Notes: generated from the letters alone by a model not told the origin. DNA of 64,000 nucleotides from Haliea sp040221975 (GCA_040221975.1 JAVJWR010000010.1:74050-138049); one strand, 5' to 3'; shown: positions 42,579 through 52,229, counted from the first letter of the stretch. Translations and numbers: made by a program.

Positions 42579-43967
42579 TTACTCCACTGCGGCCAGGGCC
42601 TCCGCCAACCTGGACACGGCGAGCACCTGCATGCCCTTGATCTGCCCGCGGGGTGCATTGGCGCGCGGCACAATGGCGCGTCGGAAACCGTGCTTGGCCG
42701 CCTCCGCCAGCCGCTCCTGGCCGCTGGGCACCGGCCGGATTTCCCCGGACAATCCCACTTCACCAAAGATCACCATGTCCCGTGGCAACTGCCGGTCGCG
42801 AAAGCTGGAGACGATGGCCAGCAGCAGGGCGAGGTCGGCGCTGGTCTCCAGCACCTTGACGCCGCCCACCACGTTGGCGAACACATCCTGGTCACCGACC
42901 TGCAAACCGCCGTGCCGGTGCAGCACCGCCAGCAGCATGGCCAGCCGGTTCTGCTCCAGGCCCACCGCGACCCGCCGTGGATTGCCCAGGGCACTCTCGT
43001 CGACCAGCGCCTGGATCTCCACCAGCAGCGGCCGGGTACCCTCCCAGACCACCATCACCGCACTGCCGGACGCAGGCTCGCTGCTGCGATCCAGGAAGAT
43101 GGCGGAGGGATTGCGCACCTCGCGCAAACCCTGCTCGGTCATGGCGAAAACCCCCAGCTCGTTGACCGCGCCAAAGCGATTTTTTTGCCCCCGCAGCGTG
43201 CGGAAGCGGGAATCGTGGTCGCCCTCCAGCAGGATGGAGCAGTCGATCATATGCTCCAGCACCTTGGGCCCGGCCAGCGAGCCGTCCTTGGTGACATGGC
43301 CCACCAGGAACACGACGGTACCGGTCTGCTTGGCAAAGCGGGTCAGGAAGGCAGCGCACTCGCGCACCTGGGAGACGCTGCCCGGTGCCGAGTTGAGGTC
43401 ATCCGAGTGCACGACCTGGATCGAATCCACCACCAGCACCCGCGGTCGGTACTTGTCAGCCGCGGCGATGATGGCCTCGACATTGGTCTCCGCCATCAGC
43501 CGTAGCTTGTCCGTGGCCAGTCCCAGGCGCCGGGCGCGCATCGCCACCTGCTGCAGGGATTCCTCGCCGGTGATGTACAGCGCCTCCATGCCCGCGGCCA
43601 GGTGGCACATGGTCTGCAGCAGCAGAGTGCTCTTGCCGGCGCCGGGGTTGCCCCCGACGAGAATGGTGGAGCCCGGTACCAGGCCGCCGCCCAGCACCCG
43701 GTCGAACTCCTCGGCGCCGCTGGAGAAACGCGGCAGATCCTTGAGATCGATATCGGCCAGCAGCCGCGCCTCCGCCAGGGTACCGGTATAGCCACCGCGG
43801 CTGCCACCAGCGCGAGCGGTTGTGGTGCTGCGGGCGCCGGCCGTTGCGGGACCCAGGCGCACCTCCGAGAGGGTGTTCCAGGCCCCGCAGTCATTGCACT
43901 GGCCCTGCCACTTGGCATAATCCGAGCCACAGTCATTGCACACGAACGCGGTTTTGCTTCTGGCCAT
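42579..43967 (-). CDS. radA: DNA repair/recombination protein RadA
   Basis: A 462-residue branch-migration ATPase. An N-terminal zinc finger (CNDCGSDYAKWQGQCNDCG) precedes a RecA-like core with Walker A GGNPGAGKSTLLLQ near residue 105, a KNRFGAVNELGVF segment (the RadA-specific KNRFG motif) near 260, and a C-terminal Lon-like domain (GEVGLSGEIRPVPSGQERL). Length and order of domains are standard. It is divergent from the DnaT-like gene. Confidence 0.97.
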   Translation of the reverse strand: MARSKTAFVCNDCGSDYAKWQGQCNDCGAWNTLSEVRLGPATAGARSTTTARAGGSRGGYTGTLAEARLLADIDLKDLPRFSSGAEEFDRVLGGGLVPGSTILVGGNPGAGKSTLLLQTMCHLAAGMEALYITGEESLQQVAMRARRLGLATDKLRLMAETNVEAIIAAADKYRPRVLVVDSIQVVHSDDLNSAPGSVSQVRECAAFLTRFAKQTGTVVFLVGHVTKDGSLAGPKVLEHMIDCSILLEGDHDSRFRTLRGQKNRFGAVNELGVFAMTEQGLREVRNPSAIFLDRSSEPASGSAVMVVWEGTRPLLVEIQALVDESALGNPRRVAVGLEQNRLAMLLAVLHRHGGLQVGDQDVFANVVGGVKVLETSADLALLLAIVSSFRDRQLPRDMVIFGEVGLSGEIRPVPSGQERLAEAAKHGFRRAIVPRANAPRGQIKGMQVLAVSRLAEALAAVE

Positions 43968-44076
43968 GCCCTGTCCTGTTCCCGTTCCCGGGGAAAATAT
44001 CTGGCGTCCGGCTATCGGTTGCCGGGTGAGCTCGGTATCCTAGTGCATGCGCTTGCTCAACACTACCGGATTGCCC

Positions 44077-45207
44077 ATGTCTGACGCCTCCATCGTTCCC
44101 GAACAGCCCCTGGTGTTTTCACCCGGGCTGGCGGCGACGATCGGGCTGGAGGAGGCCATCCTGCTGCAGCAGCTCGGTGCCCTGTTCGCCCACCGCCAGC
44201 CCCGCCACAGCGACGGCTTTGCCTGGCTGGCCGTGGAGCGCGACTTCCTCCTCCGCCAGCTGCCCTTCTGGAGCCCGGCGGACCTGCACCGCATCAGCCG
44301 CAGCCTGGCCGACAAGGGGGTGATCCTGCTGCAATCACCGCCCCTGCACAGCCACGGCGAGCTGGTATTCGCCTTGAACGAGCCCCTGCGCAAGCCGCAG
44401 CCGCAGCGCCACCCCCTGGATCCTCCGCCGGCCCCACCGCGCCGCGGTGCCGGCCAGCTGCCGCCCAACTGGTCGCCCAGCGAGGACCTGCTGCAGCTGC
44501 TGGCGCTGAATCACAACATACCGCGGCAGTTTGCTCTCGACCAGCTGGAGGATTTCATCTTTTACTGGCGCGAGCGCGGCGAACCGAGTCACGCCTGGGA
44601 GAACAAGTACCGCCAGCACGTGATCAGCAGCTGGCGCCGCCAGCAACAGCTGGAAGCGGAGGCCTTTCGCATCGAGCACAACCCCGAGCTCGACAATCAC
44701 TGGCGCCCCAGCCGGGACGCGCTGGAAATCATGCTGCGCAGCGGCGTCGAGCGGGAATTCATCGACGAGGCAATCCCGGAGTTCATCCTCTACTGGCGGG
44801 AACGGGGCACGGCACCAAAGGAACTGAACTCGAAATTCATCCAGCACATCCGCATCCAGTGGGCCAAGTACACCTCCAGCATGAACCACAGCACCGAGCC
44901 CCGGCGCATCAGCGAGGACTGGCAGCCGGACGCCGATGTCTTCGATATCCTGCGCCTGTCCCACATAGACGAGGACTTCGCCCGGGGACTGCTGCCGGAA
45001 TTCATCATTTACTGGCGCGACAGCAACCAGGCCCATACCTCCTGGAACAGCAAGTTCCTGCAGCACGTGAAGTTCCACTGGGCCAAACAGCACCGCATCG
45101 AACAGGCAGGGCACAGCCATGACCAAGGACAAGGATCTCATCGAACGGGTCGCACGCGGGATAGCAGCCTCGCCGACGACCTCAGCGACACCTCCTGGGC
45201 GGACTGA
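44077..45207 (+). CDS. DnaT-like protein with three tandem DnaT domains
   Basis: A 376-residue protein. Residues 1-110 form a winged-helix-like N-terminal region. Three homologous DnaT-type (single-strand DNA-binding/primosomal) repeats follow at about 132-188, 209-264 and 282-338, each opening W-x-P and ending with a Trp helix (QHVISSWRR, QHIRIQWAKY, QHVKFHWAKQ), with FYWRERG-type cores. One DnaT domain is usual, so three is notable. The gene overlaps the following replication-P-like gene by 89 bases. It likely helps load DnaB at restart. Start at 44077 (MSDASIV). Confidence 0.85.
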   Translation: MSDASIVPEQPLVFSPGLAATIGLEEAILLQQLGALFAHRQPRHSDGFAWLAVERDFLLRQLPFWSPADLHRISRSLADKGVILLQSPPLHSHGELVFALNEPLRKPQPQRHPLDPPPAPPRRGAGQLPPNWSPSEDLLQLLALNHNIPRQFALDQLEDFIFYWRERGEPSHAWENKYRQHVISSWRRQQQLEAEAFRIEHNPELDNHWRPSRDALEIMLRSGVEREFIDEAIPEFILYWRERGTAPKELNSKFIQHIRIQWAKYTSSMNHSTEPRRISEDWQPDADVFDILRLSHIDEDFARGLLPEFIIYWRDSNQAHTSWNSKFLQHVKFHWAKQHRIEQAGHSHDQGQGSHRTGRTRDSSLADDLSDTSWAD

Positions 45208-45787
45208 AAAGCGCCGTCCCGCCACGGAAGCCCATGTCGAGGCCATCAACCAGGTCTTTGCCCTGTTCCGGCTGAATTACCACAACCAGTACTACGCTGC
45301 CTACCCGGACGCCGAGCAGCTCAAGCAGATCAAGAAGCTGTGGCTGGAGTCGCTGGCGGACTACCCGGTGGAGCAAATACTGCGCGGGGCCCGCCACGCC
45401 ATCGAAAACAGTGAGTACTTGCCAACCCTGCACCGGATGCTGGAGTGCTGCCGGGAAGGCATTGCCGGGCTGGGACTGCCCGCCCCCTACGATGCCTACC
45501 GGGAAGCCTGCGACGCCCGCAGCCCGCGCTCGGCCCAGGACTGGAGTCACCCGGCGGTTTACCTGGCCGGCCGCGACAGCGACTGGTTCTTTCTCGCCAA
45601 CAATCCGGAGCGTCTGACCTGGCCTGTATTTCGCCAGCACTACCAGGACTACTGTACCCGGGTACTGCGCGGGGAGACCCTGGCCATCCCGGAAGAACCG
45701 GCACTGGAGCAGCACCATCCCGAGCCCCTGAGCACCGAGGAGCAGCTTGCGGCACTGAAAAAACTGCGGGAATCTGCCAACTTGTAA
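45119..45787 (+). CDS. phage replication protein P-like helicase loader
   Basis: A 222-residue protein with a conserved central domain (NQVFALFRLNYHNQYYAAYP, then LKQIKKLWLESLADYPVEQI and EYLPTLHRMLECCRE) that resembles replication protein P of lambdoid phages, the DnaB loader. The first 30 residues overlap the C-terminus of the DnaT-like gene in another frame. DnaT-like and P-like proteins occur as a pair in Pseudomonas-like chromosomes and probably replace DnaC. Function is inferred from the family. Confidence 0.78.
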   Translation: MTKDKDLIERVARGIAASPTTSATPPGRTEKRRPATEAHVEAINQVFALFRLNYHNQYYAAYPDAEQLKQIKKLWLESLADYPVEQILRGARHAIENSEYLPTLHRMLECCREGIAGLGLPAPYDAYREACDARSPRSAQDWSHPAVYLAGRDSDWFFLANNPERLTWPVFRQHYQDYCTRVLRGETLAIPEEPALEQHHPEPLSTEEQLAALKKLRESANL

Positions 45788-45805
45788 TAATGGGAGTTTT
45801 TGCTC

Positions 45806-47485
45806 ATGAACGCGCCCCTTCACGACGACCAGCGCCCCGGTTACCTTGCCGAGACCCACGCGGTGGAGAATGTCTCCCGCGAACTGGCGGACTACAACCT
45901 CTTCACCGAGGACCGCGCCCTGCGCGACGCGGTGCAACGCGAAGGCGCAGGCTGGGCAGAGGCTGATCTTCGGGCCTTCGGCGCCAGGGTCGGCGCCGCC
46001 GACTACCTCCAACTCGGCTTTGACGCCAACCGCTACCACCCCGAGTTCGATACCCACGACCGCTTTGGCAACCGGATAGACCTGGTCAGCTACCATCCGG
46101 CCTACCACACGCTCATGGACACGGCTCTCAGCCATGGCCTGCATTCCTCGCCCTGGACCAACCCGCGCACCGGGGCCCATGTCGCCCGTGCGGCCCATAC
46201 CTACCTGCATACCCAGGTGGAGGCGGGCCACGGCTGCCCCATCACCATGACCTTTGCCTGCATTCCCTCGATCCGCACCACGCCGGCCATCGCCGCGCTG
46301 TGGGAGCCGAAGATCACCGCCTGTGAGTACGATCCGCGCAATGTGCCGGACCAGGACAAGCAGAGCGTCACCATCGGCATGGGCATGACCGAAAAGCAGG
46401 GCGGCTCGGATGTGCGCAGCAACAGCACCCGTGCCTGGCCCGTGGGCCAGCGCGGCCCGGGCGAGCTGTATGAACTGGTGGGGCACAAGTTCTTCCTCTC
46501 CGCCCCCATGTGCGACGCCTTCCTGGTGCTGGCCCAGACCGAGGCCGGGCCCAGCTGCTTCCTGGTGCCGCGCTGGCGCCCGGACGGCAGCAAGAACCCG
46601 CTGCAGGTGCTGCGCCTGAAGAAAAAGCTGAGCAATGCCTCCAATGCCTCCAGCGAGATCGAGCTGCGCGGCGCCCTGGGCTGGCTGCTGGGGGAGGAGG
46701 GCCGCGGCGTGCGCACCATCGTCGAGATGGTCAGCCTGACCCGCTTCGACTGCATGATCGGCTCCGCCGCCGGCATGCGCATGGCCGTCTCCCAGGCCCT
46801 GCACCACTGCAGCATCCGCGAAGCCTTCGGCGCGGCACTGAACCGCCAGCCGCTGATGCAGAACGTACTCGCCGACCTCGCCATCGAGAGCGAGGCCGCG
46901 CTGGTCACCGGCATGCGCATGGCCCGTGCACTGGACAACCTCCAGGACGAACAGGAAGCCCTGCTCATGCGCCTCGGCGTCGCCGTGGGCAAGTACTGGA
47001 TCTGCAAACGAAGCCCCAACCATGCCTATGAAGCCATGGAGTGCATCGGCGGCAGCGGCGTGATGGAAGACAGCATGATGCCGCGCCTCTACCGTGAGGC
47101 CCCGGTCAACGCCATCTGGGAAGGCAGCGGCAACGTCCAGTGCCTGGACGTCCTGCGCGCCCTGCAGAAGTCACCGCAAGTCGTAGAAGCCTTTTTCCTT
47201 GAGACCGGCAAGGCCCGTGGCTGCAACACCGCCCTGGATCGCCAACTCGACACCCTGGCCCGCGAACTCAAAGACGCCTCCGACATGGAATACCGGGCCC
47301 GCAGCGTCGTCGACCGCCTGGCCACCTCCCTGCAGGCCGCCCTGCTCCTGCAACACTCTCCGGGCTCGGTAGCCGATGCCTACTGCGCCTCGCGGCTGGA
47401 AGCTTCCGGGCACCACAACTACGGTGCCCTTCCCCGCGGCGTGGACTGCGCATCGATTATCGAGCGGACGACCCCACAAGCCTGA
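45806..47485 (+). CDS. aidB: AidB-like acyl-CoA dehydrogenase family protein
   Basis: A 559-residue flavoprotein. The long N-terminal region (LHSSPWTNPRTGAHVARAAH), the FAD-contacting GMGMTEKQGGSDVRSNS near residue 198, and the C-terminal AYEAMECIGGSGVMEDSMMP and PVNAIWEGSGNVQCLDVLRA match AidB, a DNA-binding isovaleryl-CoA dehydrogenase relative from the alkylation (Ada) response. No Ada gene is nearby. ATG 45806 is spaced well from GGGAG; a TTG two codons upstream is possible. Confidence 0.9.
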   Translation: MNAPLHDDQRPGYLAETHAVENVSRELADYNLFTEDRALRDAVQREGAGWAEADLRAFGARVGAADYLQLGFDANRYHPEFDTHDRFGNRIDLVSYHPAYHTLMDTALSHGLHSSPWTNPRTGAHVARAAHTYLHTQVEAGHGCPITMTFACIPSIRTTPAIAALWEPKITACEYDPRNVPDQDKQSVTIGMGMTEKQGGSDVRSNSTRAWPVGQRGPGELYELVGHKFFLSAPMCDAFLVLAQTEAGPSCFLVPRWRPDGSKNPLQVLRLKKKLSNASNASSEIELRGALGWLLGEEGRGVRTIVEMVSLTRFDCMIGSAAGMRMAVSQALHHCSIREAFGAALNRQPLMQNVLADLAIESEAALVTGMRMARALDNLQDEQEALLMRLGVAVGKYWICKRSPNHAYEAMECIGGSGVMEDSMMPRLYREAPVNAIWEGSGNVQCLDVLRALQKSPQVVEAFFLETGKARGCNTALDRQLDTLARELKDASDMEYRARSVVDRLATSLQAALLLQHSPGSVADAYCASRLEASGHHNYGALPRGVDCASIIERTTPQA

Positions 47486-47589
47486 CTAACGTGCTCTTTA
47501 CTAGCAGCGCGGTGAGCCGGGAGCAACGAGGCGCCGGGGCCGCGGACATCCGCGCCAGTAAGCAGACATCGGAACCGCAAGGAAGGGTG

Positions 47590-49008
47590 TCAGTCGTCGT
47601 AGTTACCACGTGCGAGGTTTTCGAAGCGTGTGAACTGACCGATGAACGCCAGCCGACAACTCCCGATCGGCCCATTCCGCTGCTTGCCCAGGATGATTTC
47701 CGCCGTCCCCTTGTCCGGCGAATCCTCGTTATAGACCTCGTCGCGGTAGATGAACATGATCACATCGGCGTCCTGCTCAATCGCCCCGGACTCGCGCAGG
47801 TCCGAATTGACCGGGCGCTTGTTCGGGCGCTGCTCCAGAGAGCGGTTGAGCTGGGACAGGGCCACCATCGGGCACTGGAACTCCTTGGCGATGGCCTTGA
47901 GGCTACGGGAGATCTCGGAGATCTCCGCGGTACGCCCCTCGGAGGAGCCGGCAATCTGCATCAGCTGGATGTAGTCCACCATGATCATCCCGATCTGGCC
48001 GTACTCGCGGGTAATGCGGCGGGCGCGGCTGCGCACTTCCGTAGGCGTCAGCGCCGGGGTGTCGTCGATGAACAGCGGTCGGTCCTTGAGCTTGGAGACA
48101 GCGCTGCTGAGTTTGGGCCAGTCTTCTTGCTCCAGCTTGCCGTTGCGGATCCGGGTCTGGTCGATGCGGCCGACCGAGGACAGCATGCGGATGATGAGCT
48201 GTTCCGCGGGCATCTCCATGCTGAACACCAGGATCGGCCTGTCCTGCCCCAGTACCGCGTTTTCCACCAGGTTCATGGCAAAGCTGGTCTTGCCCATGGA
48301 CGGCCGGCCGGCAACGATTACCAGGTCCGAGGGCTGCAGGCCTGAGGTCATGCGGTTGAGGTCGAGAAAACCGGTGTCGAGGCCGGTGATGTCGCCGCCC
48401 GAGTGAAACAGTTCCTCGATCCGGTTCAGGGCCGACTGTAGCAAGGGGTTCACTTCCCGCGGGCCACCAGCCTTGGGCCCGTGCTCGGAGATCTGCATGA
48501 TGAGGCGCTCCGCCTCGTCGATCAGCTCATCGGAGGTGCGCCCTTCCGGGCTGAAGCCGCTCTCGGCGATGACCTGCGCCGCCTCGATCAATTTGCGTAA
48601 GCTGGCGCGCTCGCTGACCACCTGGGCGTAGGCACGGATATTGGAGGCGCTGGGAGTGTTGCTGGCAAGCTCCGCCAGATAGCCGAGGCCACCGGCTGCA
48701 TCCAGTTCGCCATTGGCGGTCAGGCGATCGGCCACGGTAATCACATCGACCGGCTGCGCTGCCTCGGCGAGCTTGGCAATCTGGCGGAAAATCAGGCGGT
48801 GATCGGGCCGGTAGAAATCCGCCGCGGTGACCGCCTCCGCCACCGCATCCCAGCCATCCGCGGACAGCAACAGACCGCCGAGGACCGACTGTTCAGCCTC
48901 GATCGAGTGCGGTTGCATCTTGATGTGGGCAATATCCCGGTCACTGGCACCGCGCCCGCTGCCGTAGGGGGGCTCGGAAATAACGCCGGGGTAGTCGGTA
49001 TCAGGCAT
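47590..49008 (-). CDS. dnaB: replicative DNA helicase
   Basis: A 472-residue hexameric helicase. The N-terminal primase-interacting domain (HSIEAEQSVLGGLLLS, RPDHRLIFRQIAKLAEA) precedes a RecA-like motor with Walker A VAGRPSMGKTSFAMN near residue 225 and the DnaB-specific LSQLNRSLEQRPNKRPVNSD near 375. Length is normal. It is downstream of rplI in the common rpsF-rpsR-rplI-dnaB order, 137 bases from rplI. Confidence 0.97.
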   Translation of the reverse strand: MPDTDYPGVISEPPYGSGRGASDRDIAHIKMQPHSIEAEQSVLGGLLLSADGWDAVAEAVTAADFYRPDHRLIFRQIAKLAEAAQPVDVITVADRLTANGELDAAGGLGYLAELASNTPSASNIRAYAQVVSERASLRKLIEAAQVIAESGFSPEGRTSDELIDEAERLIMQISEHGPKAGGPREVNPLLQSALNRIEELFHSGGDITGLDTGFLDLNRMTSGLQPSDLVIVAGRPSMGKTSFAMNLVENAVLGQDRPILVFSMEMPAEQLIIRMLSSVGRIDQTRIRNGKLEQEDWPKLSSAVSKLKDRPLFIDDTPALTPTEVRSRARRITREYGQIGMIMVDYIQLMQIAGSSEGRTAEISEISRSLKAIAKEFQCPMVALSQLNRSLEQRPNKRPVNSDLRESGAIEQDADVIMFIYRDEVYNEDSPDKGTAEIILGKQRNGPIGSCRLAFIGQFTRFENLARGNYDD

Positions 49009-49145
49009 GCAGGTCTGCTGTGACGGTCGCGGCCGGACAGGTTAGCGGATTTTGCCGGGCATGGAAAAGGGCACGCCAGATTTATTCAACCTGGCGTACG
49101 CTGTATAGCGGAGAGACGCCCGGGCCAGGGCCCGGGCAGGGGTGT

Positions 49146-49595
49146 TTACTCGGCGACGACGGCGATGACGACCGTGGCGGTCACGTCGCCGTGCACCTGG
49201 ATATCCACGTCGAACTCGCCCAGCTCGCGCAGGGGGCCCTCGGGAAGACGCACTTCGGATTTGTCCACTTCGCAGCCGGCCGCGGTCAGGGCCTCGGCGA
49301 TGTCGCGGGTACCCACTGAACCGAACAGCTTGCCCTCTTCGCCGGCATTGGCGCCGATGGAAATCGGCTGCAGGGCGTTCAGGGCCTCGGCGCGCTTCTC
49401 GGCGGCAGCCAGGGTCGCGGCCGCAGCCGCTTCCAGCTCGGCGCGACGGGTTTCAAACTCGGCAATGTTGTCCCGGGTTGCAGGCACGGCCTTGCCCTGG
49501 GGGATCAGGAAGTTGCGGCCATAGCCGGCTTTCACGTCCACCTTGTCTCCCAGGCCACCCAGGTTGCCGATGTTTTCCAGCAATATGACTTCCAT
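49146..49595 (-). CDS. rplI: 50S ribosomal protein L9
   Basis: A 149-residue protein with the diagnostic N-terminal sequence MEVILLENIGNLGGLGDKVD and RNFLIPQGKAVPATR, a long central helix, and a C-terminal rRNA-binding domain (SVGTRDIAEALTAAGCEVDK). It binds 23S rRNA near the L1 stalk. It lies downstream of rpsF, rpsR and a membrane gene. Confidence 0.98.
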   Translation of the reverse strand: MEVILLENIGNLGGLGDKVDVKAGYGRNFLIPQGKAVPATRDNIAEFETRRAELEAAAAATLAAAEKRAEALNALQPISIGANAGEEGKLFGSVGTRDIAEALTAAGCEVDKSEVRLPEGPLRELGEFDVDIQVHGDVTATVVIAVVAE

Positions 49596-49642
49596 CTTGA
49601 TTTCCTCTTTCAGGGGAGTCGCCTCCCGCTTGGTTTAAATCG

Positions 49643-50545
49643 TCAGTCGCGGTCATCGCTGTCGTCGCGCCGGGAGACATTGCCCCCGGTGCTGGCCTGC
49701 CAGCGCTGGCGAAATCCCAGCCAGCTGTCGGCCACAGCCGCGATCACCACCATAATCTTTGCCAGGTCGAACAGGACCCAGGCAATGTAAAAGCCGGCCA
49801 GCAATCCGGTACCCCGACCGCGTATTGCCACCCGCGCGTGCAGCAGCGCGAGGCCGGCTGCGGTCAGGGGCACCAGGCAGATCGCAGCCCAGGACCGGTA
49901 TTCCAGTCCGAGAAAGGCCAGACCCAGTGCCACCACCACCAGCAGGCTGCTGACTGCGGGCGGGTAATACAGGGCGCGAAACTCGCTGCCAAACCCGCCG
50001 GGGTTGTACAGCGCCGCCTGCCACCAGCGCGCCAGCAACAAACAGAGCACGCTGAAGATCGCGTTGGCGGCTCCCAGCATGCCCGCAACCTGCAGCGCCG
50101 TCGGCCGCGCCAGGGTGACCACCGCCGCGCCCTCGGCCGCCATCTGTTGCTCCAGGCTGCCCAGAAACTGATCGAAAAACACCAGCATCTGTTCCAGCAC
50201 CGGGCCGCCAAATACCGCCACGGCCCACCCGGTGACCAGGCCTACCGGCACACTGGCCAGAATTGCCAGCGGCAGGCTCACGGTCAACCTGAGCACCAGC
50301 GCCAGCGCACCGGTCCCCAGCAACAGGGCCAGGGGCCCGCTGTCGCCGAAGGCCAGCATCAGCGCCCCGGCCGGCAACACCGCCCACAACAACAACCAGC
50401 CGCCCTGTCCCGCGCCGCGGCGCAGAGTGACCAGGGCGATGGCAGCGGCACTGATCCAGCAGAACAGCAGACTGCCAGCACCCGCAACGGCCACCACCAG
50501 AGCCTGCAGGCGACCGCGCATGATGAAATTGGCCAGGCCTTTCAA
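49643..50545 (-). CDS. DUF2232-type polytopic membrane protein of the rpsR-rplI operon
   Basis: A 300-residue membrane protein of about eight hydrophobic segments, with LPLAILASVPVGLVTGWAV near residue 95 and the conserved YNPGGFGSEFRALYYPPAVS near residue 190 typical of the DUF2232/YybS-like proteins found between rpsR and rplI. Function unknown. A TTG at 50545 is preferred as start: it follows GGGAGG by seven bases and gives MKGLANFIMRGRLQA, the usual beginning; ATG at 50521 is the alternative. Confidence 0.8.
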   Translation of the reverse strand: MKGLANFIMRGRLQALVVAVAGAGSLLFCWISAAAIALVTLRRGAGQGGWLLLWAVLPAGALMLAFGDSGPLALLLGTGALALVLRLTVSLPLAILASVPVGLVTGWAVAVFGGPVLEQMLVFFDQFLGSLEQQMAAEGAAVVTLARPTALQVAGMLGAANAIFSVLCLLLARWWQAALYNPGGFGSEFRALYYPPAVSSLLVVVALGLAFLGLEYRSWAAICLVPLTAAGLALLHARVAIRGRGTGLLAGFYIAWVLFDLAKIMVVIAAVADSWLGFRQRWQASTGGNVSRRDDSDDRD

Positions 50546-50602
50546 AACGCGCCTCCCAGAGTCACGCCGCAACCGGAGGCTGCGGCCTGCGACCGGGAAT
50601 GT

Positions 50603-50830
50603 TTACTGATGCGAGTCCGAGTACGGCAGCAGGGCCAGGAAGCGCGCGCGCTTGACGGCGGTGCCCAGCTGACGCTGGTACCTGGCCTTGGTCCCGGTGA
50701 TCCGGCTGGGTACGATCTTGCCGGTTTCTGAAATATACGCCTTCAGCGTTTCCAGATCCTTGTAGTCGATTTCCTTCGTGCCTTCGGCAGTGAAGCGACA
50801 GAACTTGCGGCGACGGAAAAAACGTGCCAT
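50603..50830 (-). CDS. rpsR: 30S ribosomal protein S18
   Basis: A 75-residue protein starting MARFFRRRKFCRFTAEG, with KEIDYKDLETLKAYISETGK and IVPSRITGTKARYQRQL, all typical of S18. It pairs with S6 on the small-subunit platform. It is 48 bases after rpsF. Confidence 0.98.
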   Translation of the reverse strand: MARFFRRRKFCRFTAEGTKEIDYKDLETLKAYISETGKIVPSRITGTKARYQRQLGTAVKRARFLALLPYSDSHQ

Positions 50831-50878
50831 TGGCTACTCCTTGTGAACCTTGATAATCGTTACCTGGCTGCGAGCGGC

Positions 50879-51313
50879 TTATTCGCCGGACTCGTCATCG
50901 CCTTCGTTGTCGTTGCTGCTGCTTTCGCGGGGCGTACGCTCGGCTTCTGCCGACTGGCGCTCCTCGTAGCGGGTCTTGCGCTCGCGGCTTTCCTTCTCGG
51001 CCTTCATGATGAATGACTCATCGGTGACGGCTTCGTCGCGGCGAATGACCAGGTTACGCAGTACGGCGTCGTTGTAACGGAAGGTGGTGGTCAGTTCTTC
51101 CATCGCTTCGTTGGAAGCTTCAACATTCATCAGGATATAGTGCGCCTTGTGAATCTTGTTGATGGGGTAGGCCAGCTGGCGACGCCCCCAGTCTTCCAGA
51201 CGGTGCACGGAGCCGCCGTCTTTCTGGATGGTGTTGGAGTAGCGCTCGATCATGCCGGGCACCTGTTCGGACTGGTCCGGGTGGACCATGAATACAACTT
51301 CGTAATGACGCAT
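50879..51313 (-). CDS. rpsF: 30S ribosomal protein S6
   Basis: A 144-residue protein with MRHYEVVFMVHPDQSEQVPG, then DWGRRQLAYPINKIHKAHYI and NDAVLRNLVIRRDEAV. The last 35 residues are a Glu/Ser/Arg-rich tail (KESRERKTRYEERQSAEAER) ending DDESGE, somewhat longer than Escherichia coli S6 but reminiscent of its glutamate-extended tail. In E. coli RimK adds glutamates to S6; here two RimK-associated genes are present at 21810 and 22263 without RimK. Confidence 0.97.
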   Translation of the reverse strand: MRHYEVVFMVHPDQSEQVPGMIERYSNTIQKDGGSVHRLEDWGRRQLAYPINKIHKAHYILMNVEASNEAMEELTTTFRYNDAVLRNLVIRRDEAVTDESFIMKAEKESRERKTRYEERQSAEAERTPRESSSNDNEGDDESGE

Positions 51314-51449
51314 CGTGGCTCCTTACGGGTTAGTGCTACCCATCAGCGTGGTGTAGCAAGGAGGATCGGCTGTCGCAACAGCCGGGCAAAATTCAGGCCG
51401 CGGATTCTATAGAGTTTGCGGGCTCACCGCAAGCGCTACCGGGCAGACG

Positions 51450-52220
51450 CTAGCGCCCCGGCTGGCGGCGCTGGCGCAGCGCCTCGAACAGGCAGATCCC
51501 GGTGGCCACCGAAACGTTGAGGCTGCTGACCGAACCGGCCATGGGCAGCTTGACCAGGTGGTCGCAGAGCTCGCGGGTCAGACGCCGCAGGCCGGCGCCT
51601 TCGGCACCCATCACCAGCGCGACCGAGCCCGTGAGGTCACTGTCATAGACCGTGGCCTGCGCCTCGCCGGCGGTGCCGTATATCCACACGCCGCGGGCCT
51701 TGAGGGCCTCCAGGGTGCGGGCGATATTGGTGACCCGGGCAAAGGGGACAACCTCGGCGGCGCCACAGGCCACCTTGCTGACGGTGGGACCAAGGTCCGC
51801 GGACTTGTCCCGGGGGACGATGACCGCCTGCACTCCTGCGGCATCGGCACTGCGCAGACAGGCACCGAGGTTGTGGGGGTCGGTGATGCCATCCAGCACC
51901 AGCAGCAGGACCGGCCCGGGACTGTCATCCACCAGACGCAACAGGTCGGCCTCATCCAGCAGGTTGCCACCCATGGCAGCGGGACCCGCGGCGGCGGACT
52001 CCACAACGGCGGCAACGGCGCCCTGGTGGCGACCCGATACCCGCTCATCCAGCACTTTGCGCGGCTCGCGCACCACCGCCACGCCCTGGTTGCGGGCGAG
52101 GGCCTCAAGAGCGGCAATCCGCTTGTCCGCACGCCCCTGCTGCAGGGCCAACTGTCGCACCGCCGCAGGATTGCGCCGCAACAGGCCGTCGACCGCGTGA
52201 ATGCCGTAGATGTATTGCAC
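51450..52220 (-). CDS. rlmB: 23S rRNA (guanosine-2'-O-)-methyltransferase RlmB
   Basis: A 256-residue SPOUT methyltransferase. The N-terminal RNA-binding part (IYGIHAVDGLLRRNPAAVRQ) is followed by the knotted catalytic domain: VLDGITDPHNLGACLRSADA near residue 108, VALVMGAEGAGLRRLTRELC near 195 and SLNVSVATGICLFEALRQR near 232. It methylates G2251 of 23S rRNA. It is nine bases downstream of rnr, a normal pairing. Confidence 0.96.
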   Translation of the reverse strand: MQYIYGIHAVDGLLRRNPAAVRQLALQQGRADKRIAALEALARNQGVAVVREPRKVLDERVSGRHQGAVAAVVESAAAGPAAMGGNLLDEADLLRLVDDSPGPVLLLVLDGITDPHNLGACLRSADAAGVQAVIVPRDKSADLGPTVSKVACGAAEVVPFARVTNIARTLEALKARGVWIYGTAGEAQATVYDSDLTGSVALVMGAEGAGLRRLTRELCDHLVKLPMAGSVSSLNVSVATGICLFEALRQRRQPGR

Positions 52221-52229
52221 GCCGCGGGG

